Of a DNA stretch of 64,000 nucleotides, positions 16,816 to 25,321 are shown in pieces; the stretch's first letter is position 1, and each line of letters starts with the position of its first letter. Source of the stretch: Spirosoma sp. (lineage in GTDB: Bacteria > Bacteroidota > Bacteroidia > Cytophagales > Spirosomataceae). Under the pieces are notes generated by a model. It was given only the letters and a program-made list of their open reading frames with translations, searched no databases and was not told the DNA's origin. The position numbers were made by a program, and so were the translations under genes. The stretch lies in contig NZ_JAPLET010000026.1 in assembly GCF_026391055.1 (NCBI RefSeq), forward strand, positions 434,001 through 498,000. The letters run 5' to 3'.

Positions 16816-16843
16816 AAAGCCCCCTGCATAAGCAAGGGGCTTT
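16816..16843. terminator. Intrinsic terminator
   Basis: AAAGCCCC (16816-16823) with GGGGCTTT (16836-16843), flanked by an A-run and a T-rich run. It lies beyond the stop of the small membrane protein gene at 16870 and can end that minus-strand transcript before the lysozyme gene. Confidence 0.8.
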
Positions 16844-16869
16844 CTTCTACAATTAGCTAATTCATTTAA

Positions 16870-17115
16870 TTAATCGTGGCCTTCCAGTTTAACCAGCTTG
16901 TTGTATAAACCGAGCAATAAAAAGGGAGCCGCCCATTGCCCGACAAATAAACTCCGATCCCGCTTATTTGTCGACTGTAAATAGAGCGAAACGCCCATTG
17001 ATCCTAAAGCCGCCCATAAAAACAGATCGGAAGGTAATTTGGCGGTTTGCTCTTCAATAGCTGTTGCAACCGGTCCTTCTGTGTGTTCAGGATTGTCGTT
17101 TTTTTGCTTTGCCAT
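16870..17115 (-). CDS. Small predicted membrane protein
   Basis: 81 residues from the ATG at 17115 (MAKQKNDNPEHTEGPVATAIEEQT); an ATG nine codons upstream is less plausible. A charged N-terminus of about 30 residues is followed by two hydrophobic helices (SDLFLWAALGSMGVSLYLQ and LFVGQWAAPFLLLGLYNKLV) with a short basic loop STNKRDR between them. It is a two-pass inner-membrane protein of unknown function. I recognise no family. It has its own terminator. Confidence 0.7.
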   Translation of the reverse strand: MAKQKNDNPEHTEGPVATAIEEQTAKLPSDLFLWAALGSMGVSLYLQSTNKRDRSLFVGQWAAPFLLLGLYNKLVKLEGHD

Positions 17116-17234
17116 AACGCTAAGTGTTTGAATTATTAACATAGCTCTTAACTCAGCAATCAGGAGTAAGGTTTTAATACTATCGAGCTAGTATGATATT
17201 GTGAGTAAAGAGTCCCTTTTTATATTAAAAACAT

Positions 17235-17270
17235 AAACCCGTTGCACCAACTAGTTGGTACAACGGGTTT
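17235..17270 (-). terminator. 36-bp near-perfect palindrome (3' end hairpin)
   Basis: 17235-17270 is an inverted repeat of 18-nt arms with one mismatch and no loop beyond the centre (left arm starts AAACCCGTTG, right arm ends CAACGGGTTT). It lies 27 bp after the stop of the peroxiredoxin gene on the minus strand and is followed by TATGTTTTTAA, so it is a likely terminator. Confidence 0.75.
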
Positions 17271-17297
17271 ATAAGGGTACACACCTTTCATCAGCCT

Positions 17298-17933
17298 TTA
17301 TTTATTCGGCTGTGGTGTGGTACGGAGGTAAGGCTTTACAAACGTAACCCCTTTTGGAAATTTTGCTTCCAACTGATCATTTGTAACGGCGGGTGTTACA
17401 ATCACATCGTCGCCCTCCTGCCAGTCAGCGGGCGTGGCTACTTGGTAATCTGCGGTTAACTGTAGCGAATCAATCACCCGGATCAACTCGTTGAAGTTAC
17501 GCCCGGTAGAAGCAGGATAAGTCAGTGTTAATTTAATTTTTTTGTCCGGTCCAATCACAAATACCGAACGTACAGTTGCTTTCTCGCTGGCATTCGGATG
17601 AATCATATCATACAATGTAGCGACAACACGATCCGGGTCGGCAATGATCGGGAAGTTAACTTCCGAACCCGTTACATCTTTGATATCGGGCGTCCAGCGA
17701 TTGTGAGATTCCAGATCATCAACTGATACCGCAATCACTTTTACATTACGCTTACCAAACTCATCCTTCAGTAACGCAGTCCTGCCCAACTCAGTGGTGC
17801 AGACAGGTGTGAAATCGGCAGGGTGTGAAAACAACATACCCCATGAATTACCTAACCATTCATGAAAATGGATATGGCCCTGTGTTGTATCGGCCTCAAA
17901 ATCGGGAGCAATATCTCCTAAGCGAAGTGACAT
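17298..17933 (-). CDS. 1-Cys peroxiredoxin (Prx6 family)
   Basis: 211 residues. The peroxidatic motif FSHPADFTPVCTTELG places the reactive cysteine at about residue 45. The C-terminal domain typical of Prx6 extends past residue 160 (ATPADWQEGDDVIVTPAVTNDQ). No resolving cysteine is visible, which supports the 1-Cys type. It reduces hydrogen peroxide and alkyl hydroperoxides in the cytoplasm, using an external thiol donor. It stands alone, away from the oxyR/ahpC block at 42-47 kb. Confidence 0.94.
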   Translation of the reverse strand: MSLRLGDIAPDFEADTTQGHIHFHEWLGNSWGMLFSHPADFTPVCTTELGRTALLKDEFGKRNVKVIAVSVDDLESHNRWTPDIKDVTGSEVNFPIIADPDRVVATLYDMIHPNASEKATVRSVFVIGPDKKIKLTLTYPASTGRNFNELIRVIDSLQLTADYQVATPADWQEGDDVIVTPAVTNDQLEAKFPKGVTFVKPYLRTTPQPNK

Positions 17934-18078
17934 AATTAAGTGGTTTTATTATCCTACAAATCCTACCTTGTTAATATAGTATTATGAAAGTGGAAAACCG
18001 GCTTTAAAGCCGGTTTAAGCAGCAAACCTAAACAACAAATGTTGAGTTCGCAACAGTCTGGATAGACAATATCAAGTT

Positions 18079-18753
18079 TTAGATCAACTTGTCTTCAACT
18101 GCCATTCTAACCAGTTCAGCAGCATTACGAACTTGTAATCGACGCATCATATTAGCTCTGTGGTTATCTACTGTTCGAACGCTGAGTTGAAGTTTTTCGG
18201 CAATTTCGCGGCTGCTCATGCCATCAACCAGGAATTGGAGAATCTCTTTCTCTTTATTCGAAAGTTTAGACTGCCGCTCAGCCCGGCCGTGGCGATCTCC
18301 CTTCTTGAGTTGCTGCATATAGCCACTCAAAATAATAGACGCTACCGGAGAACTATAGTATTTTTCGCCGGAAGCAATGGTGCGGATGGCTTTTATCATT
18401 TCATCGGACGATGAGTCTTTCAAAATGTAACCATAAGCACCGGCTTCAACCGAACGCAAGATATAATCCTCATTGTTATGCATTGATAGCATAAGCACCC
18501 GAACATTCTTATACAGCCGACTAATCACCTGGGTCGTTTGAATACCCGACATACCAGGCAACGATATATCCATCAGAATCAAATCTGGCAGAAGACTGGG
18601 GTCAGGCTGAAGTACCTTCAGCTTATCAAGTACTTCTTCGCCATCATTAGCTTCATCAATAATTTCTAATCCATCGGCTTGTTCGAGCAGTAGTCGAATG
18701 CCATCACGAACGATTGAGTGATCGTCCACCAACATTAATCTAGTAGGTGTCAT
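18079..18753 (-). CDS. NarL/LuxR-type response regulator
   Basis: 224 residues from the ATG at 18753 (MTPTRLMLVDDHS); an ATG three codons upstream is also possible. The receiver domain, residues 1-125, has the acidic pocket VDDH and phospho-acceptor Asp62 in LILMDISLPG. The C-terminal LuxR helix-turn-helix, residues about 160-222, has LSNKEKEILQFLVDGMSSREIAEKLQLSVRTVDNHRANMMRRL. The start overlaps the end of the histidine-kinase gene by about 14 bp, so the two are translationally linked and form a cognate pair. Target genes are unknown. Confidence 0.94.
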   Translation of the reverse strand: MTPTRLMLVDDHSIVRDGIRLLLEQADGLEIIDEANDGEEVLDKLKVLQPDPSLLPDLILMDISLPGMSGIQTTQVISRLYKNVRVLMLSMHNNEDYILRSVEAGAYGYILKDSSSDEMIKAIRTIASGEKYYSSPVASIILSGYMQQLKKGDRHGRAERQSKLSNKEKEILQFLVDGMSSREIAEKLQLSVRTVDNHRANMMRRLQVRNAAELVRMAVEDKLI

Positions 18754-20341
18754 GGGGCGCAAAATGCGTTTTGTAAGGGATACTTATCTGTATCTTAGTA
18801 CCTTTTCCAAGTACAGATTGAAGTTTGAATTTGCCGTTAAGCAGTTTTGTTCGTTCCTGTATATTTTGTAAACCTTGCGAGGGGGGTCGTAGTTCTAAAA
18901 CTGCGGAAGTATCATCATTTATTTCTAATTTTTTAATTGATGATTGTCCATTTTCAGGATTTTTCCGTGGAATCTTAAACCCTTGCCCGTTGTCTGCAAT
19001 AACCAGTTGCAGGGTTGTCCCGCGGTCGTTTAGTTCAATATGAATATGGGACGGCTTACCATGCCGTATGGCATTACTCACAGCTTCCTGCGTAACCCGA
19101 TACAGCATAATTTCCACATTTTTATTTAACCGGGACATGTCAGGTGTAAAGTTGGTTTCGAACGTTACATCCAGCGATTCACTTCTGTCCTGTTCAGCAA
19201 TCATCTTTATAGCGGGTATCACGCCAAAATCGCTTAATACACTGGGCATGAGATTGTTGGAGATAGTCCGCGTTTCCTGAATCGTTTGAGTTACTAAAGT
19301 CTTTAGTGTCTTTAGACTTTTTGAATGGGGGGCTGCTCCTGCAGGGTCTGTGGGGATGGTTCTGGCTAAACTGGCCTCAAGTCCTTCAATCTGCAGCTTA
19401 ATAGCAGTGAGCATTTGTCCTAGTCCATCGTGTAGTTCGCGAGACAGGCGTTTACGTTCCTCTTCCTGCCCGGCAATCAGATAGGAGGTCCGGAGTTTCT
19501 GCTCATCAATTTCTTTTTGGTACTGCAGTTTTGTAGCTTCAAATAATTTCTGGCGAGTCTCTTTAAGAGACCGATTAGCATTCATTAATTTTTTATTGGC
19601 AGCAGTCGTTTGGCTTTCGGCTTCAATAAGTTGCGCAAATGTCTGTCGAAGCTTTTCGGCAGCGGGTCTGAAAATCAGAAAGCCGATTCCGATTAGCACA
19701 ACAACAGTGAATATATATAGGTACAACTCTATAGACTGAAGCGTTGTTAATTTAGCCCTTAGCTCACCATTATATTCGCGCACGATATGGTCTATTTCCT
19801 CCAGAAATGGTTTTTCATTCGCAAGAATTAGTTTAATACTCGCCTGAATATCAGGCTGTCTCACCGCTTCAAAGTCTTGCAAACGCATTAGCTGATGAGC
19901 ACTTTTGCGAAAGGCTTCAAACTCCGGGCGTATACCCTCATACAGCCGCTGCACGGTATCGGAGTTTTTTATCGACACTCTCGGATCATCAGCTTCCCCC
20001 CGACGTACCTGCATATGATATCGCTCAAAAACAGGAAATACCTGCCTGAGGGCGGTTACATTTTCAGAAAATTTTTCTTTTTCGCCCGGATCAGCTATCT
20101 GCAGCACTTGTTTAACAATCTGCTGGCTTTGATGCCGCTGTAAAGCTGCGTACCGAATCACCCATAGTTCATCCTGAACGGCCCGCAGTCGCCATTGCGT
20201 AAGCCCCTGCCCTACCGTCAATAAAACAGCAAGAATAATGAGCAACGTTAAGTACAAGCGGGTAAACCGAACGGGAATTACCGAGCCGTCTTTTGTGTTA
20301 TCAATGCGAGTGTCAGACACGAGTAGCGTAGTCGATGCCAA
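18740..20341 (-). CDS. Membrane sensor histidine kinase (HisKA_3 type)
   Basis: 533 residues from a TTG start; no ATG occurs near the N-terminus and a GTG seven codons in is an alternative. Transmembrane helices lie at about 29-46 and 206-224, enclosing a helical sensor domain of about 155 residues. A cytoplasmic coiled coil leads to the HisKA_3 dimerisation helix SRELHDGLGQMLTAIKLQIE with phospho-accepting His304. The HATPase domain has ADNGQGF and GKGTKIQISIPYK. It belongs to the NarX/DesK class. It signals to the overlapping response regulator downstream. The stimulus is unknown. Confidence 0.93.
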   Translation of the reverse strand: MASTTLLVSDTRIDNTKDGSVIPVRFTRLYLTLLIILAVLLTVGQGLTQWRLRAVQDELWVIRYAALQRHQSQQIVKQVLQIADPGEKEKFSENVTALRQVFPVFERYHMQVRRGEADDPRVSIKNSDTVQRLYEGIRPEFEAFRKSAHQLMRLQDFEAVRQPDIQASIKLILANEKPFLEEIDHIVREYNGELRAKLTTLQSIELYLYIFTVVVLIGIGFLIFRPAAEKLRQTFAQLIEAESQTTAANKKLMNANRSLKETRQKLFEATKLQYQKEIDEQKLRTSYLIAGQEEERKRLSRELHDGLGQMLTAIKLQIEGLEASLARTIPTDPAGAAPHSKSLKTLKTLVTQTIQETRTISNNLMPSVLSDFGVIPAIKMIAEQDRSESLDVTFETNFTPDMSRLNKNVEIMLYRVTQEAVSNAIRHGKPSHIHIELNDRGTTLQLVIADNGQGFKIPRKNPENGQSSIKKLEINDDTSAVLELRPPSQGLQNIQERTKLLNGKFKLQSVLGKGTKIQISIPYKTHFAPHDTY

Positions 20342-20411
20342 AATGAGTTAGTAAAAGTAATCTTTTTTGTATTTTTACCATCGTTTCTCATCGCTTAAGT
20401 CTTCCCATAAC

Positions 20412-20909
20412 ATGGCGCGTTTACTAATTGCTTTATTACTTGTATCGCTTGTGGCCCCGGCTTTCCGTCCGGCACTGCCCTCTACAGACCGGATCAAGCC
20501 AGGTATTCCGGCTTCGGTGGCTGCCGAACCGGTAAAACTTTCGTGGGAAGTTCTCCGCGATGTTACTTTTAAGAAAAAATGGTATGCCGAAGAATCTGTT
20601 TACATGCTTTATCCAACCTTCGGGCAGGGCATTCAGAAGTTGAACGGCAAAGTAGTTGATCTGACGGGTTATGTGTTACCCGTAGATTTGGAATCGAACA
20701 TATATGTACTTTCCGCATTTCCGTACAGCGCCTGTTTCTTCTGTGGTGGTGCTGGACCTGAATCGGTTGTGTCACTGAAATTCAAAAAATCGGGTAAGAA
20801 ATTTAAAACGGATGAGCGCCGTACCTTCCGCGGAACGCTCAAACTAAATGCCGATAATATTTACGAGCTGAATTACATTCTGGCTGATGCCGAAATGCTT
20901 GACCAGTAA
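20412..20909 (+). CDS. Exported DUF3299-like protein
   Basis: 165 residues from the ATG at 20412; the frame is open upstream to a TTG at 20367. A signal peptide spans MARLLIALLLVSLVAPAF. The mature region has KLNGKVVDLTGYVLPVDLES, then AFPYSACFFCGGAGPESVV and RTFRGTLKLNADNIYELNYILADAEML. The layout resembles DUF3299, a periplasmic OB-fold-like domain, with a CxxC pair in the loop that could bind metal. Function is unknown. It is divergent from the sensor kinase and has its own terminator. Confidence 0.78.
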   Translation: MARLLIALLLVSLVAPAFRPALPSTDRIKPGIPASVAAEPVKLSWEVLRDVTFKKKWYAEESVYMLYPTFGQGIQKLNGKVVDLTGYVLPVDLESNIYVLSAFPYSACFFCGGAGPESVVSLKFKKSGKKFKTDERRTFRGTLKLNADNIYELNYILADAEMLDQ

Positions 20910-20927
20910 AACACTGATCTAATCAGT

Positions 20928-20970
20928 AAAAAAAGTCCTGATCATCAACCGATGGTCAGGACTTTTTTTT
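20928..20970 (+). terminator. Intrinsic terminator
   Basis: AGTCCTGATCATC (20934-20946) pairs with GATGGTCAGGACT (20951-20963) with one mismatch; A-run before and T8 after. It ends the DUF3299-like transcript. Confidence 0.9.
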
Positions 20971-20989
20971 GTTAAACCGCTAAATAAAA

Positions 20990-21013
20990 AAGCTGCTTCT
21001 AATAGAGCAGCTT
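20990..21013 (-). terminator. Terminator of tRNA-Ala gene
   Basis: AAGCTGCT (20990-20997) and AGCAGCTT (21006-21013) pair perfectly; on the minus strand a TTTTTATTTA run follows. It lies 14 bp downstream of the tRNA. Confidence 0.75.
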
Positions 21014-21026
21014 ATCTACAATGTTG

Positions 21027-21100
21027 TGGAGAATATCGGAGTCGAACCGATGACCTCTTCCATGCCATGGAAGCGCTCTAGCCAGCTGAGCTAATCCCCC
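21027..21100 (-). tRNA. tRNA-Ala(GGC)
   Basis: The minus strand folds into a cloverleaf. The acceptor stem GGGGGAT pairs with ATTCTCC, with two G-U pairs. The D arm is GCTCAGCTGGCTAGAGC. The anticodon stem CTTCC/GGAAG encloses the loop ATGGCAT, giving anticodon GGC (alanine). The T arm ATCGG-TTCGACT-CCGAT is intact. The 3' CCA is not encoded (ACA follows the acceptor stem), so the CCA-type nucleotidyltransferase at 26457-27911 would add it. Confidence 0.95.
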
Positions 21101-21220
21101 GTCAAACCGCTGTAGTGCGTTTTGTGGTTGCAAAGATGAGAAAAAAAAACCACTTGTCATAACTAGTAAATCTCTTTTTTTTGAATCTTCTGCCGAACAC
21201 TACTACTTACTGAGTCAATA

Positions 21221-21251
21221 TTTGTTTTGTATTGCCAATTGTGTAGTTTTG
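21221..21251 (+). promoter_or_regulatory. Bacteroidota-type promoter of the GIY-YIG gene
   Basis: TTTG at 21221-21224, a 19-bp spacer and TAGTTTTG at 21244-21251 match the Bacteroidota consensus exactly. The ATG is at 21271, giving a leader of about 13 nt. Confidence 0.65.
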
Positions 21252-21270
21252 GTAATACTTCGACACCCAC

Positions 21271-21525
21271 ATGCACACAGTATATATTATATATAGTCCA
21301 ACTACTGATCAGTATTTTATTGGTCAGGCAAAAGACCTGAAAATAGCGTTGTGGCAACATAATGCAAAAACAAATCCAAATACCGCTGGCGGAAAACCTT
21401 GGGAGGTACGATTCTCTCAATCATTCGACACACGTAATGAAGCATTAAGCCTGGAGATGAAGCTCAAAAATAAAGATCGATCCCATTGGGAAGAGCTCAT
21501 TAATAGTACACAGCCAACAGTTTAA
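21271..21525 (+). CDS. Degenerate GIY-YIG domain protein
   Basis: 84 residues covering one GIY-YIG domain of the small UPF0213/YhbQ-like type: HTVYIIYSPTTDQYFIGQAKDL, then LWQHNAKTNPNTAGGKPWEV and RNEALSLEMKLKNKDRSHWEELI. GIY-YIG nucleases cut DNA using two tyrosines, an arginine and a glutamate. Here the YIG tyrosine is Phe16 and the usual arginine of the RLxxHN motif is Ala26, while the first tyrosine (Tyr5) and Glu62 remain. The residue losses suggest it has lost or altered nuclease activity. It has a good promoter and terminator, so it is probably expressed. Confidence 0.85.
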   Translation: MHTVYIIYSPTTDQYFIGQAKDLKIALWQHNAKTNPNTAGGKPWEVRFSQSFDTRNEALSLEMKLKNKDRSHWEELINSTQPTV

Positions 21526-21538
21526 TCACTTCTTTCAT

Positions 21539-21570
21539 AAAAAAAGCGCTCTTTCCAGAGCGCTTTTTTT
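21539..21570. terminator. Bidirectional intrinsic terminator
   Basis: AAAAAAAGCGCTCT (21539-21552) pairs with AGAGCGCTTTTTTT (21557-21570) around TTCC. It separates the convergent GIY-YIG and NlpC/P60 genes. Confidence 0.92.
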
Positions 21571-21584
21571 ATGAAGCAGCTATA

Positions 21585-22208
21585 TCAGAATGGACGTAGT
21601 GCTTTTACAAATCGTCCCTTGAAATAATCGGCATATAGGTTATCCTCGCGAACACCCCGCGACGAAGACGCATGAATAAACCGGATATTCTGATTACCAT
21701 TTACTTCAGTCACAATACCCGTATGCGAGACATAGCCCGCCTGTCCTTTATCAGGAACGAAAAAGATTAAATCGCCCGGTAAGATCTCGGCAACTTCCAC
21801 TTCACGTCCTACCTCCGATTGCTGCCAGGAAATGCGGGGCATTTTTAATCCAACAGTGTTGAACACTGCGTATACCAGCCCGGAGCAGTCAATGCCATCG
21901 GTTGTATTTCCACCCGACCGATAAGGCGTTCCGGTATACGTACGAGCAATTTTAACCACTTCGGGCACATACCGACTTTCGTACGTACGACTATCAACGA
22001 CCTTACCAACCGCTTTAGCCGGTACGGCAGGGGGACGAGACGGTGTTCTATCCGTTGGCGTTCGACTGGCAATGGGACGCGATGAGGATGGACGACGACT
22101 AACGGATGGACCAGAGGAACGGAGTGCATTACAGGCTGTAAGCAGCGACAATAAACAGGCACTCAGCAGTACGGAACGCAGAATGTTCCGAGACCAGCGT
22201 TGTTGCAT
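21585..22208 (-). CDS. NlpC/P60 family lipoprotein
   Basis: 207 residues. The lipobox LLTAC gives lipidated Cys26, followed by a Ser/Pro/Arg-rich linker of about 45 residues. The NlpC/P60 domain (about 80-207) carries nucleophile Cys108 in DGIDCSGLVYAVF, His162 in SHTGIVTEV and His179 in FIHASSSRGV, the expected Cys-His-His triad. Family members are gamma-D-glutamyl-meso-DAP endopeptidases that cut peptidoglycan stem peptides. The protein should be membrane-anchored in the periplasm. It is monocistronic. Confidence 0.93.
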   Translation of the reverse strand: MQQRWSRNILRSVLLSACLLSLLTACNALRSSGPSVSRRPSSSRPIASRTPTDRTPSRPPAVPAKAVGKVVDSRTYESRYVPEVVKIARTYTGTPYRSGGNTTDGIDCSGLVYAVFNTVGLKMPRISWQQSEVGREVEVAEILPGDLIFFVPDKGQAGYVSHTGIVTEVNGNQNIRFIHASSSRGVREDNLYADYFKGRFVKALRPF

Positions 22209-22278
22209 ACAGGATTAGTTAGGACAGTATAAGGTCTGTTTATTTTAACGATTCGGTGCAGTAGACTATTGCAACCTA

Positions 22279-24417
22279 TTAAATTTTCATAGATAATGCA
22301 ATTCGTTTACGGGCTTTGTCTACCTCCATCACTTTAACTTTCACTTTCTGGTATACCTTAACTATTGTGTTCGGATCAGAAACAAAATGATTGGCTAACT
22401 GTGAGATGTGCACCAAACCATCCTGTTTCACACCAATGTCCACGAAAGCACCAAAGGCTGTAATGTTTGTTACAACGCCAGGCAGTATCATACCCTCGTG
22501 CAGGTCATCAACCGTTCGAACCCGGGTATCGTAGTCAAAGACCGAAAGTTGCTCCCTTGGATCGCGGCCAGGCTTGGCAAGCTCAGACAGAATATCTCGA
22601 AGTGTTGGCAGACCAACCTCGTTTGTTACATACGTTTCAACTTTAATCTGCTGACGTAAGTCCGGGCGCATAATCAAGTCTTCCACGCGACTACCAACCT
22701 CCGCAGCCATACGCTCCACAACGGAATACCGCTCGGGATGGACCGCACTGTTATCCAAGGGATTTTTGGCACCTTCGATACGCAGAAATCCTGCACATTG
22801 CTCAAATGCTTTTGGGCCTAATCGGGGCACTTTTTTAAGCTGTTCGCGAGAAGAAAACGCCCCGTTAGCCGCTCGGTAAGCCACAATATTTCCAGCCAGT
22901 TGTGGTCCCAAACCGGATACATACCGCAACAAGTAAGCACTGGCCGTGTTAAGCGAAACACCAACCTGATTCACACAGCTCTCAACAACAGTATCCAGAC
23001 TGGTCTTCAAATCGGTTTGGTCAACATCGTGCTGGTATTGACCAACTCCGATGGATTTAGGATCGATTTTCACCAGTTCGGCCAGAGGGTCTATGAGTCG
23101 CCGACCAATGCTAACTGCGCCCCGAACGGTTACATCATGATCAGGGAACTCATCGCGCGCGACCTCGGAGGCCGAATAAATTGAGGCCCCCTGTTCGCTG
23201 ACAATAAAAATAGGTTTATCAAGTTTAAGCGACTGGATAAACTCTTCTGTTTCTCGCCCGGCGGTACCATTTCCAACAGCGATAGCGTCGATCTTGTATT
23301 GGCTTACCAGCTTTTGAACGGTTTGCATCGCCTGTTGCCGCTGGGCATCTGAGTGCGATAGGTACAAAACCGTATCGGCCAGCAGATTCCCCTGAGCGTC
23401 CAGACAAACTGTTTTACAACCCGTGCGAAAGCCGGGGTCAATAGCTAAAACACGCTTCTGACCGAGAGGGGCACTGAGCAATAACTGGCGCAGGTTGTCA
23501 GCAAAAATCCGAATAGCTTCAGCATCCGCTTTCTCTTTAGACGTATTAGCAAACTCTGTTTCGAGCGAAGGCTTAAGCAGACGTTTATACCCGTCACGGA
23601 TCGCCAGAGCCAATTGATCCTTGCAGGCGGGCGTCCCCGAGCGGTCGGCAACAAATTGCCGTTCGAGCCGTTCAATAGCAGCCTCTTCATCGGGTCCGAT
23701 GCTTACAGACAAGAATCCCTCGGCCTCACCCCGACGCAAGGCCAGCAAGCGGTGAGAGGGTACCCGGCGCAGGGGCTCGGCAAAGTCGAAGTAATCCCGA
23801 TACTTAACACCCTCAACTTCCTTTCCTTTTTTAGCGACAGAACGAACAATTGCCTCTCGTTCGAACAGATTGCGAATACGCTGTCGGGCATCTACGTTTT
23901 CACTGATGCGCTCAGCCAGAATATCGCGTGCGCCCTGCAAAGCATCGGTGGCAGTAGCAACAGCGTCGGAAAGGTACCGTTGCGCAATCCGGTCGAGGGA
24001 GGCCTCACGCTGAGCCAGAATTACGTTGGCAAGTGGCTCCAGCCCTCGTTCAATTGCAATCGTGGCACGTGTTTTCCGCTTTTGGCGAAATGGCAGATAA
24101 AGATCTTCCAGGTCAGTCATTGAATCCGTCGATTCAAGCATCTTCCGGAGATCGGGCGTGAGTTTTCCCTGCTCATCAATGGACTTGATTACGGCTTCAC
24201 GCCGTTTATCCAAATCGAGTATTTTCTGGTAAGTGTCTTTGATCTGGCCGATTTGAACTTCATCGAGCGGACTACCATTAGATGCGGTCAATTCCTTACG
24301 GTATCGGGCAATAAAGGGAATGGTGGCTCCACCGTTGAGTAGTTCGATGGTAGCGGCTACCGATTTAAGATGTAGGCTGAGCCGGGCAGCAATGCGTTGT
24401 TCAACAGATTGGGTCAT
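22279..24417 (-). CDS. tex: Tex-like S1 RNA-binding protein
   Basis: 712 residues, slightly shorter than E. coli YhgF/Tex. The N-terminal helical Tex domain starts SVEQRIAARLSLHLKSVAATIELLNGGATIPFIARYRKE. The RNase H-like YqgF domain follows (RVLAIDPGFRTGCKTVCLD). Next are helix-hairpin-helix motifs (SGLGPQLAGNIVAYRAANGAFSSREQLKKVPRLGPKAFEQCAGFLRI), and a C-terminal S1 domain (GMILPGVVTNITAFGAFVDIGVKQDGLVHISQLA). It is a cytoplasmic nucleic-acid-binding factor implicated in transcription and RNA metabolism in other bacteria. All domains look intact. Confidence 0.97.
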   Translation of the reverse strand: MTQSVEQRIAARLSLHLKSVAATIELLNGGATIPFIARYRKELTASNGSPLDEVQIGQIKDTYQKILDLDKRREAVIKSIDEQGKLTPDLRKMLESTDSMTDLEDLYLPFRQKRKTRATIAIERGLEPLANVILAQREASLDRIAQRYLSDAVATATDALQGARDILAERISENVDARQRIRNLFEREAIVRSVAKKGKEVEGVKYRDYFDFAEPLRRVPSHRLLALRRGEAEGFLSVSIGPDEEAAIERLERQFVADRSGTPACKDQLALAIRDGYKRLLKPSLETEFANTSKEKADAEAIRIFADNLRQLLLSAPLGQKRVLAIDPGFRTGCKTVCLDAQGNLLADTVLYLSHSDAQRQQAMQTVQKLVSQYKIDAIAVGNGTAGRETEEFIQSLKLDKPIFIVSEQGASIYSASEVARDEFPDHDVTVRGAVSIGRRLIDPLAELVKIDPKSIGVGQYQHDVDQTDLKTSLDTVVESCVNQVGVSLNTASAYLLRYVSGLGPQLAGNIVAYRAANGAFSSREQLKKVPRLGPKAFEQCAGFLRIEGAKNPLDNSAVHPERYSVVERMAAEVGSRVEDLIMRPDLRQQIKVETYVTNEVGLPTLRDILSELAKPGRDPREQLSVFDYDTRVRTVDDLHEGMILPGVVTNITAFGAFVDIGVKQDGLVHISQLANHFVSDPNTIVKVYQKVKVKVMEVDKARKRIALSMKI

Positions 24418-24552
24418 ACTAAAACGAGTAGACCTTTTGCGTTAGCGCTATGCCAGCCTTCAGTTATACTATGTACTAAGATAAACAGCGGCCCAACGTA
24501 TGGCAAAACGAAAAGGTCCTGCAAAAATGGCCTGAGGAACCGACAGGTCAAA

Positions 24553-24580
24553 AAAAAACATGCCAATCGGCATGTTTTTT
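24553..24580. terminator. Intrinsic terminator after csp
   Basis: AAAAAACATGCC (24553-24564) pairs with GGCATGTTTTTT (24569-24580), perfect with a 4-nt loop. On the minus strand it follows the cold-shock gene by 28 bp. Confidence 0.88.
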
Positions 24581-24608
24581 ACAACGGTTGTCTTGGTATA
24601 TCTTACGA

Positions 24609-24800
24609 TTAAGCCATTTCGACGTTTACGGCGTTTAAGCCTTTCTTACCGCGCTCGACATTGAATTTAACTTTGTCGTTTTCACGGATTTGGTCGATGA
24701 GACCGGAAGCGTGTACAAAAATGTCTTCGCCACCGTCATCGGGTTTAATAAAACCAAACCCTTTGGTTTCATTAAAGAATTTTACAGTTCCTGTTTGCAT
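24609..24800 (-). CDS. Cold-shock domain protein
   Basis: 63 residues from the ATG at 24800 (MQTGTVKFFNETKGFGFIKPDDGGEDIFVH); an in-frame extension to 24833 is not conserved. It has both RNA-binding motifs, RNP1 (KGFGFI) and RNP2 (DIFVH), and ends RGKKGLNAVNVEMA. It is a single cold-shock domain that binds single-stranded nucleic acid and acts as an RNA chaperone. The typical Bacteroidota length is kept. A -7-like box lies upstream at 24847-24854. Confidence 0.95.
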   Translation of the reverse strand: MQTGTVKFFNETKGFGFIKPDDGGEDIFVHASGLIDQIRENDKVKFNVERGKKGLNAVNVEMA

Positions 24801-25321
24801 TGCTATTTTAAATTTAAGCGAAGGACGGCACAATAAATTTGATTTCCAAATGTATTTGTAAGATTTTATGATATATTCTATTTTTTTTTGTCAACTACCT
24901 GATTAACTGAACACTATATATTGGTTCTACACCAGAAGGTAAACATTGATTCAAGAATAAAATTAATACACGCTCTTGAAACAGCCATTAACTGGTCGTC
25001 TGAACAATGGGCTAATCCCTTAAGCACAAGTGTGTAAAACCGCAATGAATCGCTTTTTGAGGCTCTACACTTAGACTGAGAATCAATGAAAACTAAATTT
25101 TACAATTAATCTCTTCTTATAATGCATCCTCAGGCCAGAGTTGCCGTCTAAAAGAACAAGTTACGGGAATCTTATTTATAGATACTTAGCTAACTGGGCA
25201 GCTTAAAAAATAGACACGGCTGCTTTCTGTACCGCATTTTTAGAGCACTGTCGCTCTACTTTGTTTATTTTTACATCCCTAATCGAATACAAACAGAGTG
25301 AACATTGATGTAACTTCGTTC
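24801..25321. other. Divergent AT-rich intergenic region
   Basis: About 520 bp between the divergent csp and M23 peptidase genes, rich in A and T. On the minus strand TACATTTG (24854-24847) is an exact TAnnTTTG -7 box about 50 bp before the csp start, giving a leader of about 40 nt. No -33 box is evident at the usual distance. The rest shows no gene or strong structure. Confidence 0.5.
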
